Source of the DNA: Alopecurus myosuroides
Lineage: Eukaryota; Streptophyta; Magnoliopsida; Poales; Poaceae
Direction: 5' to 3'
Length of the DNA stretch: 64,000 bases
Assembly (NCBI GenBank): GCA_028641055.1
Contig: CM054059.1
Location: 111,674,263 to 111,738,262 of the forward strand
Below are positions 45,803 to 57,933 of the stretch, piece by piece (the first letter of the stretch is position 1; every line of letters begins with the position of its first letter). The position numbers and the translations under genes are program-made. The notes below the pieces were generated by a model. That model saw only the letters and a list, made by a program, of their open reading frames with translations, had not been told where the DNA came from and made no database searches.

Positions 45803-47980
45803 CTCTGCGGTTGTCGGGACGATTGAGGTTGGTAGGGTTCATGGTTTCATTTCTTTCCAAAACCAATCTGGAACGCTGAGAGTTGGGATAGATACTGGCT
45901 TCGTTACTTTCCATGACCATACTGATGACTCTTTAGACAAGGTAGACGATACTCAAGTCCCTCCTCATTCAGTTCACTTGCAGGAGAATGCTGCCCACTC
46001 GGTGAACATTGATAATCTATGTATGATGTATGGAGATGACCACGGGGATAAATTTCTGTTTAATGAAATCAAGCCTTAGGAAGTTGCAGCTCCCTTTGTG
46101 GGCGCAGCTGTTCCTGGAGGTGTTTGTTTTCATTCCTAACATTAGAAATGCACCTCACTCCCCAAAGAGATGCACCAGGCAGTTATTGAGGTTCTGGAAG
46201 GTAATCCCTCAGGGAGAGAGATTGAAGAAGAGTTTCTGCAATGGGCTGGTAGAATGTGTACGTGGAGGATGTATCCAAAACCTCTAGTTGCTAAGAAATT
46301 TCTAATGTGCTTTCCTAGCTCCAGAGATATTGACACCTGGGTTCACTTCAGTAATGCTCATCTGAGGACCATTCCTGGAGTGGTCATCAGAGTTGAGCAC
46401 TAGACTCTCGAGTATGGGGCCACAAGGGAACTGGATATTGCCTGGTTTCGGGTGAAAGGTACCCCCCTGGACAATAGGAATTGCCCTACAGTAGTGTTCA
46501 TTGGTAGTCTGGTGGGGAGAACAATCTTAGTTGATAGGAACAGTCTTAACAATGTATACTATGTTAGGATCAAAATTGGCAATTCTGATGTGTCAATGGT
46601 CCCTCCTATTGTCTCTAGTGTCAATATTGCTAGCAAGTTTTATGATATTGAGTTTACAAGGGAAATCCCCGTCAGTAAATAGAACAAGAGTGTTGCTGCT
46701 GAGGCTGTTTCAAGGTCTAAGGATGGGAGCAACCAGGGGGTGGTGATTCTCAACACAACCCCAAGAGAGCCGGGCAGGACACTCCTGGTTCTAACAGAGT
46801 GCATCCTAATCCTGTTTCTGACGGTTTCATGAGATATGCTAGGACTTCCTATGGCAGGAGAATGGGGGGATCTTCTCTGGCTGTGCAGAACAAGGAGTTG
46901 CCTTATGATGATAAGGGCAACGGGAAGGCCCCTGACCCCTCTGAGAGTCTTGATGCAGATAGCAAGGATGAATCCTTTTCTGCTCAAGTTCATAGGCTTG
47001 GGTACAATTCAAATCATGAGCAGATGCAGTTGTTTCCTATGCCTGAGAGTTCTAGTTCCAGGGTCCATGCAGCACCAGCTGTTGACTACTACAACATGTA
47101 TTTGGAGTACCTGGCCAGTCCTAAACTTCTGACTGCAGGGGTGGTGGGGAACCCTGAAGAGCCAATGCAGAGTGAGTTACATATGAGGAATTCCTCAAGC
47201 CGTTCTCAGAACTAGGAGTGATAAGAGTCACATGTGGAAGGGGATGCTGGAACAAATCCCTGGTGCTGATCTGCAGCCTGTTATTGAGTCACCTGGAACT
47301 TCCCTAGATTCTAAAAGTTTATCTAAGTCCATGTTAGCTGTGTCTGCTAATACTAATGATTTTTCAGCAGGTGCACTCCTCTGAGGTGCATATTACTGAA
47401 ATCACTCAGATTCCTCCCCTAGATGGAGGGTCTCTACCCTCTGGTATTGCTCCATCTTCTTTTACTCCAGCTTAGCCTGCTCCATCTAGGAACAGTGCCA
47501 GGATTAATGCTACTGGAAGAGCAAATGAAATGGTTCTACAGAGAACAACTCAGTCTATCTCCAGGAGGGATGAAGGTATGCCTGTGTGTTCAAATTCCTT
47601 TTCTGTGTTAGCTGATAATGATGTCATGAATAAAGCACTTGAATTAGGCATTTATCCATCATCAATCTCTTTAGAAACTGTTGATTTTCTTCTTAATTGG
47701 GAGGTAGCTAGAGCTAACCTTTTAAATAAAAAGGAAACCATGCCTTGTTCAATTCCTGAGGCCCCTGTTGCCCCCTCACAACACTCTGATACTGTGACTT
47801 TATGCTGACCTCCTATTGAGTAAAATGTTAGGGAATCATCATCTGATAGTGAATAAAAAAAGCCAAATCTAGGTCCATGATCTCTTGGGGAGTTCCCCTT
47901 ATGGCACTGCATCCCTTAGTCCATGCGAACCACCCTCAGAGTGGTATTGTTGATGGACCAAGGATAAGATCCAAACCTAA
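45803..47980 (+). pseudogene. LINE ORF1, C-terminal part, decayed
   Basis: Continues the frame interrupted at 16319. Recognisable pieces are VGTIEVGRVHGFISFQNQSG, then KPLVAKKFLMCFPSSRDID (46170-46400), which resembles the DUF4283-type domain of plant LINE ORF1 proteins, then RELDIAWFRVKGTPLDNR and a long Ser/Pro-rich tail. Several stops and frame changes interrupt it (for example TAG at about 46075 and 46401). In intact L1 elements this protein coats the RNA. Confidence 0.65.
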
Positions 47981-47989
47981 GAAATTATT

Positions 47990-50900
47990 ATGATATGTGT
48001 TTTCTTGAACTGTAGGGGTGTGGGTAAGAAGGGTTTTTCTACTAACCTTCTTGACCTAATTAGAGAACTTGAGTTTGACTTCATTGGCTTGCAAGAAACT
48101 ATGAAATCTATTGTGGGCCCTGATGTTTGGAGAAAATTTGACCATGAGGGAGTTACTTGTGGTTCTGGTCTCCTTCTGTTGGCAGATCTAGAGGCATTAT
48201 TTGTGGTATCAAATCCTCTAGATTTGATATTATCAATGCTCCTATTGATAGATTTTTTTTTGTTAAATCTCATGTGTTAGATAAGAAAATCAATAAGGAA
48301 ATTGCTCATATGGTGGTGTATGGGGCTCCCCAAGATAATGACAAGACTGATTTTCTTGTTGCTTTTGCTAATGTTTTCTCTCATGTGGTTCTTCCTACTC
48401 TTATTGGGGGTGATTTTAATATCTTGAGATTTTCTTTTGAGAAGAATAAACCAGGGGGTGACTAAATTCTCTGATGTTTTCAATGCAATTATTAAAACGT
48501 ACTCGCTCAGGAAGGTTGATATGTCTGGAGGTTTATATACATGGTCTAATAATAAAAAAATCTAACTCTTGAGAAACTTGACAGGGTCCATATGACCTCT
48601 GACTGGGAAAGCTCGTTCCCTCTTACAAATGTTAAAAAAATACCCATAGTCATCTCAGATCACAATCCTTTGATTGTTGATACTGGTGAGGCCATGAATC
48701 CTAAACAAAAAGAGTTCAGGTTCGAAAAATCATGGGCATCTCATCCTGAGTTTATGGGCAGAGTGGATAGAGCTTATGGTGCCATTATCCCTTCTGTGGA
48801 TAGTGTATCCATTATCCAAATGAAATTGAAGAAAGTCAAAGATAGTCTGAAAGGATGAGGGGCCAATGTCAGAGGGGATTCAATCATACTAAGGAAAAGT
48901 CTTACTCTGGAGCTTGATGATCTGGAACTGCTGGAGGAGCAGGGGGATTGTTTGATGTACATCCTGAAAGGAAAGGGTTTATTCAGAATGAGATGTTAAG
49001 ATTGTGTGCTGAGGAAGAAAAGTTCTGGTATGAAAGGTGTAGTGAGAGGTGGCTCTTACAGGGGGATTCAAATTCAGCCTTTTTTCCATAGGATTGTGAA
49101 TGGTAGGAAAAGGAAGAATAATATGTATTCCCTGGTTAATGGTGACATCTGGGTTCAAGGGGATGCTGAAGTTCTTACCCATGCCACTGAGTATTACAAA
49201 CAACTGTTTGGCCCTGCGGAAGGTAACCTGATGAGATTCTCTCCTGCTGTTTGGGGAGAAGAGGAGAGACTATCTGCGTCTAATAATGCTATACTTACTC
49301 TGAGTTCTCTGTTGAGGTGGTCAAGCTAGCCATTAACTCCATGGTTAAGGATAAAGCACCTAGACCTGATGGAATTCCTATTGAATTCTTTCAGACCTGT
49401 TGGGGCATTGTGAAGGATGATGTTATGCATCTATTTAATGACTGATATCATGGGAGACTTGGCCTTTATAGACTCAACTTTGGCATGATAATCCTACTGC
49501 TGAAAACCCCTGATGCAGATTGCCTTCAGAAGTACAGACCAATCTGTTTACTCCAAGTGTTGTACAAAATCATCACCAAGGTGGCCACCCTTAGAGTCGA
49601 GCCTTTCATGGGGAAGCTAATCTCTAAATGCCAAACTGCCTTTATTAAAGGGAGAAACATCATGGATGGGATTATGTCACTGCATTAGATTTTGCATGAG
49701 TCTAAGAAAAAAAAGCAACAAGGAGTGGTGTTCAAGGTTGACTTTGAGAAAGCCTATGACAAGGTTGATTGGGCTTATTTACTCCATTGTGTGTCCTTGA
49801 AAGGGTTTAGTCCACTCTGGAGAAGGCTGGTTGAGGAGATTGTTAAGGATGGAACTTTTGTGTCAAAATCAATAACACCAGGGCCAAGGACTTTGGTAGC
49901 CTTAGGGGGTGAGACAGGGTGATCCTTTCTCGCCCTTCCTTTTCAACCTTGATGTCGAAGGCTTGGCTAAACTAATCCAGCAGACTCAGATCAATGGACA
50001 AATCTGGTGCCTCATCTGGTTGACAAAGGGGTTTCCATCTTTCAATATGCAGATGACACTCTCCGGATGGTCCAGGATGATGTGGACCAGGTCAGATATC
50101 TTAAGTTGATTCTGTATTGGTTGATGCCATGTCTGGATTGAAAATCAACTTCATGAAGAGTGAACTGTTTTTGGTCTTGGAACACTCAGTCAAGAGTGTC
50201 ATGGCACTGGCCAATGAAGTATTTGGGGGTTCTTGTGAGTGGATCCAGGATTTTAGTGGCTGACCTAAAGCCACTTGTGGAGAAGTTGGGGAAAAAGTTG
50301 GATGGATGGGCTGGTACTAACTCTTCAATTGGTGGGAGGCTGACTCTTATTCAATCTTCTCTAAGGAGCATCCCCATATATCACATGTCTATATATTTTC
50401 TCCCTGATACATGTTTAGAGGAGATGAGTAAAATAATAAGGAGATTCTTCTGGCAGGGAACCAATTCAAAAAAGAATACTATCTGGTGAGGTGGGACATC
50501 ATCAATAAGCCCAAATCTAAAGGGGGTTTGGGCATCAAAGACCTTAATATTTTTAACATCAGTCTCCTTTGCAAGTGGTGGTGGAGGTTGGAGATGGAGG
50601 ATGGTGTGTGGCAATCCTTGGTTAAGAACAAGTATGGCATTACTCATGGTATTTGGAGAGTGAGGTTGAGACAACATGACTCCCATGTGTGGAGAAATGT
50701 TGTGAAAGTCAAGCAATGATATATGCAGTGCAGAATGATGGTGGTCGATGGGGGTAACGAAACAGCTTTCTGGCATGACCAGTGGTGTGGGCCAGCTCCT
50801 TTCTATGACAGATTCCCAGATCTTTTTGAAGTTTGCACTCTTCGGGTGTGCACTGTCAGGGAGATGTTCAACAGGAATTGGCATCTTGAGTTTAGAAGAT

Positions 50901-51610
50901 GGTTGAATGTTGAAATGCAACATTAGGCCTCAGTCCTGAGAAGTATACTCATGGTTGTGGCCATTGGAGAGGGACCTGACAGGCCAGGTGGAAACTTACT
51001 AAATCCGGGAAATTCTCTGTCAAATCCATGTATAATAAGATGTCCTCCTCTAATGTGGACAGATCTTTCTCACACCTTTGGAAAGCTAAAATTCCTCTCA
51101 AAATAAAAGTGTGGCTGTGGTTGATCTGGCATAATTCTATTGCCACTAATGATAACATGAAAAAAAAAGTAATTGGAAGGGGGACTACTCTTGCAGTTGT
51201 TGTCCTGTTTTTGAATCCATTCACCATTTTTTCTTCTCCTTCCCTGCTGTTGTTTACATGTGGAGTGTTGTATGTTCTGTTCTTGGGGCTTTGAATAGGC
51301 CCTCTAATTTTACTCGGTATTTTTGGTGGATTGAAATTTTCTTCCCATCTAAGACCAACCTACATATTGTTGGGATTGCTGCCTTTTGCTGGGCAATTTG
51401 GAAAACTAGGAACAAAGCTTGTTTTGATAAGAAATTTATCTCATCCCCTGTGGGTCTGATCTGTTATATGTGTGTTTTCTGCGTTATTGGGCAGGTCTTC
51501 AAGCAGATGACAAAGTCCATGTGGAAGAGGGAGCCAGGACGATTCAAGACGTGGCTCTGGAGCAGCATGCTCGTAACCAAGCCAGGGAGCGCAGGGCTAT
51601 TATCTTAGAC
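47990..51610 (+). pseudogene. LINE ORF2 (endonuclease and reverse transcriptase), decayed
   Basis: The AP-type endonuclease starts with FLNCRGVGKKGFSTNLL and LEFDFIGLQET, followed by VIGGDFN-like and SDHNPLIVDT. Reverse transcriptase pieces: KAPRPDGIPIEFF (49350), KYRPICLLQVLYKIITK, CQTAFIKGRNIMDG, VFKVDFEKAYDKVDW, RQGDPFSPFLFNL (49915) and the catalytic YADDT at 50046-50060. The tail includes a zf-RVT-like part (FSHLWKAKIPLKIKVWLWLIWH, 51070). Many stops and frameshifts split it into about ten frames. It is the oldest recognisable element in the nest. Confidence 0.85.
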
Positions 51611-51905
51611 ACTGTTGTTGACTAAGATGTTGATGTGGTTGGGTGATCTCCACTCCTCGAAGTTGTTGTTCCTTGGTTCTCTGCCTGTGTGCAGTAGTTT
51701 GTTTTGCTACTTTCGCACCCACCCGTGTCTCTTTTTTGTGGCTTTGTCTCTACTACTGTTATAATCCTAATTTCGTTTGTCCCTTTTGCGTGTTTGGGGG
51801 CTCCTCCCTTCCTCTATGAGGGGGGGGGTTGCCTGTTTCCAACTACTACTTAGGTTCAATCTTTTCTTTTTCTTCTTCGTATCGTTGTAAATAAGACCTT
51901 TGTTC
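51611..51905 (+). other. Probable 3' untranslated region of the LINE
   Basis: T-rich noncoding sequence ending near GTATCGTTGTAAATAAG. No A-tail and no target duplication were found, so the boundary is approximate. Confidence 0.4.
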
Positions 51906-52573
51906 TGTTATCTTTCGATAGCGGAACCCAGTCCCGGTCGTTTGGAAAAAGATTTCCTCTTCTACTTGCAGCAGCAGCAGTTCCTGGTAAGGTAGTCAAT
52001 GATTTATTTTCTAGCAGCGACTAGCCCAACCAAACAGGAAATTGGCTCAATCTGTGTATGCATTTCTATTTGCATCTGACAGTACTATTCCTCTTATTAC
52101 AAATCAGTTAACACAGAGTGCTCCTGAGGAAATCAAGCGTGACATCCAGCGGAAGCAACAGGAGCTGCGTGACGCGATAGCAGAGGGTAGGAGGAGTCTC
52201 ACAACGGCTACTAACTGGCGGACATAGCAGGGGCTGTTCGATGCAATAAGCGAGGCTCGGACGAGTCTCATGGACGCTACTCACTGGTGCAACAAGGAAT
52301 TTTTCGAAAAATTCAAGGGCCTAAAGCCGCATCAGCTTTTCTGGTACAACACCAAATATATGCAGATATAAGTTGTTTCTTCTTCTTCTTCTTTTCCTGT
52401 TTGACATTTGACCTACCTGCAGGGAGTACATGAAGCTGTTTTTTATAGTTCCTGAAGCAATGCGGAAAATCATTGTAATTGTGTTCTTTACAACTTTGCT
52501 TGTTATGTTTGCCTGTGCGGGGATAGAAGTGACGAGGAGGGAGAAGAAGCGAGAGCAGGCTGCAAAGAAGTGA
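51906..52573 (+). pseudogene. Fragment of a possible small membrane-protein gene
   Basis: Segment 52042-52227 encodes AQSVYAFLFASDS... and a charged helix (PEEIKRDIQRKQQELRDAIA) and continues past one TAG to 52371. After an intron-like T-rich stretch with acceptor CTGCAG (52422), a second segment reads EYMKLFFIVPEAMRKIIVIV, has one membrane-spanning stretch (IIVIVFFTTLLVMFACAG) and a basic end REKKREQAAKK, then TGA at about 52571. The donor at the first segment's end is not a clean GT. The design suggests a tail-anchored protein with a coiled coil, probably a host-gene remnant. I do not recognise the family. Confidence 0.35.
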
Positions 52574-52643
52574 ACAAGACGTGGGTTTTTAGGCCTGGGA
52601 ATTAATGTTATCCAGCCCTAATATTATCACTATTCAGTGGATG

Positions 52644-52652
52644 TTTATGATA
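52644..52652. repeat. 9 bp target-site duplication of the Mutator-like element, left copy
   Basis: TTTATGATA, identical to 61611-61619. Nine bases is the hallmark length for the Mutator superfamily. Confidence 0.9.
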
Positions 52653-52760
52653 GGGATATTTAACAAGGTGCCCTCAGTTGGCACCACGACCTCAGTTTTA
52701 CCCCTAGCGCCGAATCGACCTCAGTTTTGCCCCTACTCAGTGCGCAAGGACTCCTTTCGC
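52653..52760 (+). repeat. Left terminal inverted repeat of the Mutator-like element
   Basis: Pairs with the complement of 61505-61610. Both contain two CTCAGTTTT(A/G)CCCCTA motifs about 32 bp apart. Confidence 0.8.
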
Positions 52761-53399
52761 TGCTCCCACCGTTACTTTCTGCCCTCGTTAGGATCCTGAC
52801 CTGTGGGACCATCATAGAACCGTTGGCGCGTCCTGTGGGCCCCAGCTGTTGAGCGTTGACGCGGTTTGTGTGTCCCAGCTGTTGACGGTTGGCGCTGCAT
52901 GTGGGCCCCACCTGTTGACCTTTGCTTGCGGCCCAATGTCACATGAGGCCCAATGTCAACATGCAGACTACACATTATCCATTTATATTTATTAATCACT
53001 ACATGCAGACTACGCATTATCCATTTATTAAACCATCAAATTATTCGTATTAATAATATAAAATATATACTGTGATCAACTCAAATTTGTATGTTATCTT
53101 AGAAAACATAATGCAGCACATCTCTTATATATAAATTTTGTTTACAATGTGCAGATTTTAAAGCGATGATTAATTAGAAAGGAAAAAACTTCTAAACAGT
53201 GGGTACATTTGGAAAAATATAAGAACATAACTTTATATATAGGGCTTATATATAATTAAACATACTTAGAGAGGATAACTGGCCCCACTTTACATATATT
53301 CAGTGGGGCCCGAGAAACATTACATTTAACTAAAAAAAATGCTAGCCCTAACTGCTCCCGCTCTGCATGCGGGAGCCCTTCCCGCCCTCCGGCGCCGCC
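52761..53399. other. Noncoding left part of the Mutator-like element
   Basis: Holds loose repeats of GTGGGCCCCA...CTGTTGACG...TTGGCGC (52790-52920), then AT-rich sequence to 53340. No gene is seen. Confidence 0.6.
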
Positions 53400-53810
53400 C
53401 TACTTCCGCGGCCACTCCGCCGCCCGGATCTCCATCTCCTGCTTGATGCGGGCGTGGTTGTTCTCCGCCCGCATCCTCTCCTCCTGCGCGTCAATGGACC
53501 GCTTGATGCTGGCCCGGAAAGGCTTCGCCTCCTCCTTCGCCTCCTTCTTCTCCTGCGCCTTCAACTCCTTCGCCTCCAGCCGCTCCAGTCTCTTGAGGCG
53601 GCGGTTCGTCTTGGGGGAGATGTCCGACGTCTTGGTGGTGGTGGAAGGGACGGGGCGGTGGACGAAGGGAGGCGTCGGCGATCGCTCCCGTTTGGGAGAA
53701 ACGTCCGACTCCGCCTCGGGCCACTCGGCCTCGTACCAAGGCCGAGCCTTGGGGCGGTTGTCCTCGTCGGAGACCGACTCCGGGCTTGAAGGGAGTGAGT
53801 AGGAAGACAT
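53400..53810 (-). CDS. Charged 136-residue protein in the Mutator-like element
   Basis: An uninterrupted minus-strand ORF starting MSSYSLPSSPESVSDEDNRP, with a Ser/Pro/acidic N-terminus, the phrase ARPWYEAEWPEAES, and a C-terminal probable coiled coil of Arg/Lys/Glu/Ala (RRLKRLERLEAKELKAQEKK) ending EIRAAEWPRK. I recognise no catalytic domain. A TATA-like TTTAAATAG lies upstream on the minus strand (53883-53891), leaving a short leader. GC content and codon use (strong C/G third positions) differ from the AT-rich surroundings. It may be a captured host-gene segment or an element-specific accessory gene. Confidence 0.55.
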   Translation of the reverse strand: MSSYSLPSSPESVSDEDNRPKARPWYEAEWPEAESDVSPKRERSPTPPFVHRPVPSTTTKTSDISPKTNRRLKRLERLEAKELKAQEKKEAKEEAKPFRASIKRSIDAQEERMRAENNHARIKQEMEIRAAEWPRK

Positions 53811-53882
53811 TGTTAGGGCTTGAAGGAAGAGAAGGGCAAAGGGCTGGAGAGGGATGAGAATATGGAGGACGAGTGAAAAGGA

Positions 53883-53891
53883 CTATTTAAA
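53883..53891 (-). promoter_or_regulatory. TATA-like box upstream of the 136-residue ORF
   Basis: TTTAAATAG on the minus strand, about 75 bp before the ATG at 53810. Confidence 0.4.
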
Positions 53892-54722
53892 GACACGATT
53901 AGACGTGAATTTATTTGGGTAGATGAAGCAAACTGTGTGAAAACATTGGATGCAGTGTAGAAGAGTCGATGCATGGTCAAAGCGGTGTAGAACAGGCATA
54001 AGCGTAGGCGTAGGACACCTAGTGATACGGAGTACGAGCGCGTGTGCATTCGTCAGTCGAAGTGATTCGACGTTGCATGCGTGTATTAAAGAGGTGAAGA
54101 GAAGAAAGTCCAAAGTCTCATGCCAAATCCTGCCTCGCTGCATATGCATTGATGCGTATCTTCTCAAAACGAGGCGTGGATGGCTGCGTCGCTGCAAATG
54201 CGACGCGACTCGTGTTTCTGAAACAAGGCGTGCAGGGGTGCTGCAAATGCGACACGGCTTGTGTTTCTGAAACGAGGCGTGCAGGGCTGCTGCAAATGCG
54301 ACGCGACGTTAACTATTTTCTTCTTCTGCCACGTAGTTTACTCTGAAAAAACGAGGCGTGCATGCACCGGGCTGGTGAACGGGGCCCCACTAGACAGTGT
54401 CCGTTGTTGCATGCAGTTACATTGAGACAAAACACCCTATCCATGCACCGTTTCATTTTCGATCGTTTGATCGTAAGGAACGGTGCAGATCAAGTCCATG
54501 CATGCAAACTACGGCGGCAACGGCCTGCAGACGCTGAGACGAGCGGTTCTCTGTGCGGGAACGCGATACTCTGACTTTAGGTCACTGGCAAATGGAGCAC
54601 ATCACACACCGGACCCACGTGTCATGGGAGAAAGTCAGAGAACATAAGGTGGGCAAACTAAGAGGATCGCTTTTCACTATCTGCACTACTCGGCTATGTC
54701 ATTTCTAGACATTTTTAGAGAT
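53892..54722. other. Noncoding stretch before the 348 bp array
   Basis: Contains a run of imperfect repeats around 54160-54360 built on AAACGAGGCGTGCAGGG and CTGCAAATGCGACGCGAC (about three copies). No gene is recognised. Confidence 0.6.
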
Positions 54723-57700
54723 ATTTGCTTGCTTGTACTAGGATAGCCCATAGGAACACAAAACAAAAAGGTAGAACCCACCTCTTCGGAAGATTCAGGA
54801 TGTTTGGTCCGATACAGGAGTTTCATCCTGTAAGCGCTCACGAGAGAGAAATGGATGCCGGTGAAGCGGGTCACACCCCGGAGAGCAATATTTGACATCC
54901 AAAGCACACAACAAACCTATACTATCATGGTATGGAACCCCCTAGTTTGTGTTGGGATCCAGACGCTCCGTAGCCCCCCTCCCGGTGAAACACTAGCCCC
55001 GCTGGAGAAATACCGGACTTATACGGAAACACGCGGTAACTGCGTCGAAAGGGGGTAGCAATGTGGAACTATTTGCTTGCTTGTGCTAGGATAGCCCATA
55101 GGAACACAATACAAAAAGGTAGAAGTCACCTCTTTGGAAGATTCAGGATGTTTGGTCCGATACAGGAGTTTCATCCTGTAAGCGCTCACGAGAGAGAAAT
55201 GGATGCCGGTTAAGCGGGTCACACCCCGGAGAGCAATCTTTGACATCCAAAGCACACAACAAACCTATACTATCATGGTATGGAACCCCCTAGCTTGTGT
55301 TGGGATCCAGACACTCCGTAGCCCCCCTCCTGGTGAAACCCTAGCCCCGCTGGAGAAATACCGGACTTATACGGAAACACGCGGTAACTGCGTCGAAAGG
55401 GGGTAGCAATGTGGAACTATTTTCTTTCTTGTGCTAGGATAGCCCATAGGAACACAAAACAAAAAGGTAGAACCCACCTCTTCGGAAGATTCAGGATGTT
55501 TGGTCCGATACAGGAGTTTCACCATGTAAGCTCTCACGAGAGAGAAATGCATGCCGGTGAAGCGGGTCACACCCCGGAGAGCAATCTTTGACATCCAAAG
55601 CACACAACACACCTATACTATCATGGTATGGAACCCCCTAGCTTGTTTTGGGATCCAGACGCTCCGTAGCCCCCCTCCCGGTGAAACCCTAGCCCCGCTG
55701 GAGAAATACCGGACTTATACGGAAACACGCGGTAACTGCGTCGAAAGGGGGTAGAAATGTGGAACTATTTGCTTTCTTGTTCTAGGATAGCCCATAGGAA
55801 CACAAAACAAAAAGGTAGAACCCACCTCTTCGGAAGATTCAGGATGTTTTGTCCGATACAGGAGTTTCACCCTGTAAGCTCTCACGAGAGAGAAATGGAT
55901 GCCGGTGAAGCGGGTCACACCCCGGAGAGCAATCTTTGACATCCAAAGCATACAACACACCTATACTATCATGGTATGGAACCCCCTAGCTTCTGTTGGG
56001 ATCCAGACGCTCCGTAGCCCCCCTCCCGGTGAAACCCTAGCCCCACTGGAGAAATACCGGACTTATACGGAAACACGCGGTAACTGCGTCGAAAGGGGGT
56101 AGCAATGTGGAACTATTTGCTTGCTTGTGCTAGGATAGCCCATAGGAACACAAAACAAAAAGGTAGAACCCACCTCTTCGGAAGATTCAGGATGTTTGGT
56201 CTGATACAGCAGTTTCACCATGTAAGCTCTCACGAGAGAGAAATGGATGCCGGTGAAGCGGGTCACACCCCGGAGAGCAATCTTTGACATCCAAAGCACA
56301 CAACACACCTCTACTATCATGGTATGGAACCCCCTATCTTGTGTTGGGATCCAGACGCTCCGTAGCCCCCCTCCCGGTGAAACCCTAGCCCCGCTGGAGA
56401 AATACCGGACTTATACGGAAACACGCGGTAACTGCGTCGAAAGGGGGTAGCAATGTGGAACTATTTGCTTGCTTGTGCTAGGATAGCCCATAGGAACACA
56501 AAACAAAAAGGTAGAACCCACCTCTTCGGAAGATTCAGGATGTTTGGTCCGATACAGGAGTTTCACCATGTAAGCTCTCACGAGAGAGAAATGGATGCCG
56601 GTGAAGCGGGTCACACCCCGGAGAGCAATCTTTGACATCCAAAGCACACAACACACCTATACTATCATGGTATGGAACCCCTAGCTTGTCTTGGGATCCA
56701 GACGCTCCGTAGCCCCCCTCCCGGTGAAACCCTAGCCCCGCTGGAGAAATACCGGACTTATACGGAAACACGCGGTAACTGCGTCGAAAGGGAGTAGAAA
56801 TGTGGAACTATTTGCTTTCTTGTTCTAGGATAGCCCATAGGAACACAAAACAAAAAGTAGAACCCACCTCTTCGGAAGATTCAGGATGTTTTGTCCGATA
56901 CAGGAGTTTCACCCTGTAAGCTCTCACGAGAGAGAAATGGATGCCGGTGAAGCGGGTCACACCCCGGAGAGCAATCTTTGACATCCAAAGCACACAACAC
57001 ACCTATACTATCATGGTATGGAACCCCCTAGCTTCTGTTGGGATCCAGACGCTCCGTAGCCCCCCTCCCGGTGAAACCCTAGCCCCACTGGAGAAATACC
57101 GGACTTATACGGAAACACGCGGTAACTGCGTCGAAAGGGGGTAGCAATGTGGAACTATTTTCTTGCTTGTGCTAGCATAGCCCATAGGAACACAAAACAA
57201 AAAGGTAGAACCCACCTCTTCGGAAGATTCAGGATGTTTGGTCTGATACAGGAGTTTCACCATGTAAGCTCTCACGAGAGAGAAATGGATGCCGGTGAAG
57301 CGGGTCACACCCCGGAGAGCAATATTTGACATCCAAAGCACACAACACACCTATACTATCATGGTATGGAACCCCCTAGCTTGTGTTGGGATCCAGACGC
57401 TCCGTAGCCCCCCTCCCGGTGAAACCCTAGCCCCGCTGGAGAAATACCGGACTTATACGGAAACACGCGGTAACTGCGTCGAAAGGGGGTAGAAATTTGG
57501 AACTATTTGCTTGCTTGTGCTAGGATAGCCCATAGGAACAAAAAAAAAAGGTAGAACCCACCTCTTCGGAAGATTCAGGATGTTTTGTCCGATACAGGAG
57601 TTTCACCCTATAAGCTCTCGCGAGAGAGAAATGGATGCCGGTGAAGCGGGTCACACCCCGGAGAGCAATCTTTGACATCCAAAGCACACAACACACCTAT

Positions 57701-57933
57701 ACTATCATGGTATGGAACCCCCTAGCTTGTGTTGGGATCAAGACGCTCTGTAGCCCCCCTCCCGGTGAAACCCTAGCCCCGCTGGAGAAATACCGGACTT
57801 ATACGGAAACACGCGGTAACTGCGTCGAAAGGGGGTAGCAATGTGGAACTATTTGCTTGCTTGTGCTAGGATAGCCCATAGGAACACAAAACAAAAATGT
57901 AGAACGCACCTCTTCGGAAGATTCAGGATGTTT
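54723..57933 (+). repeat. Tandem array of nine 348 bp units plus a partial tenth
   Basis: Units begin at ATTTGCTTGCTTGTGCTAGG or close variants, at 54723, 55071 and so on to 57851, with period 348 except three or four single-base losses (units near 56600-56860 and 57490-57560). Units are about 95-98% alike by eye. Each carries the same 67-codon plus-strand frame starting MPVKRVTPRRAIFDIQST, flanked by CTCTCACGAGAG. The frame has no known domain and is probably incidental to the repeat. Confidence 0.95.

Noticed and set aside
54855..57838. Repeated 67-residue ORFs (MPVKRVTPRRAIF...) as genes
   Set aside because: They occur once per 348 bp unit, lack a domain or visible promoter, and are adequately explained by copying of one chance frame.
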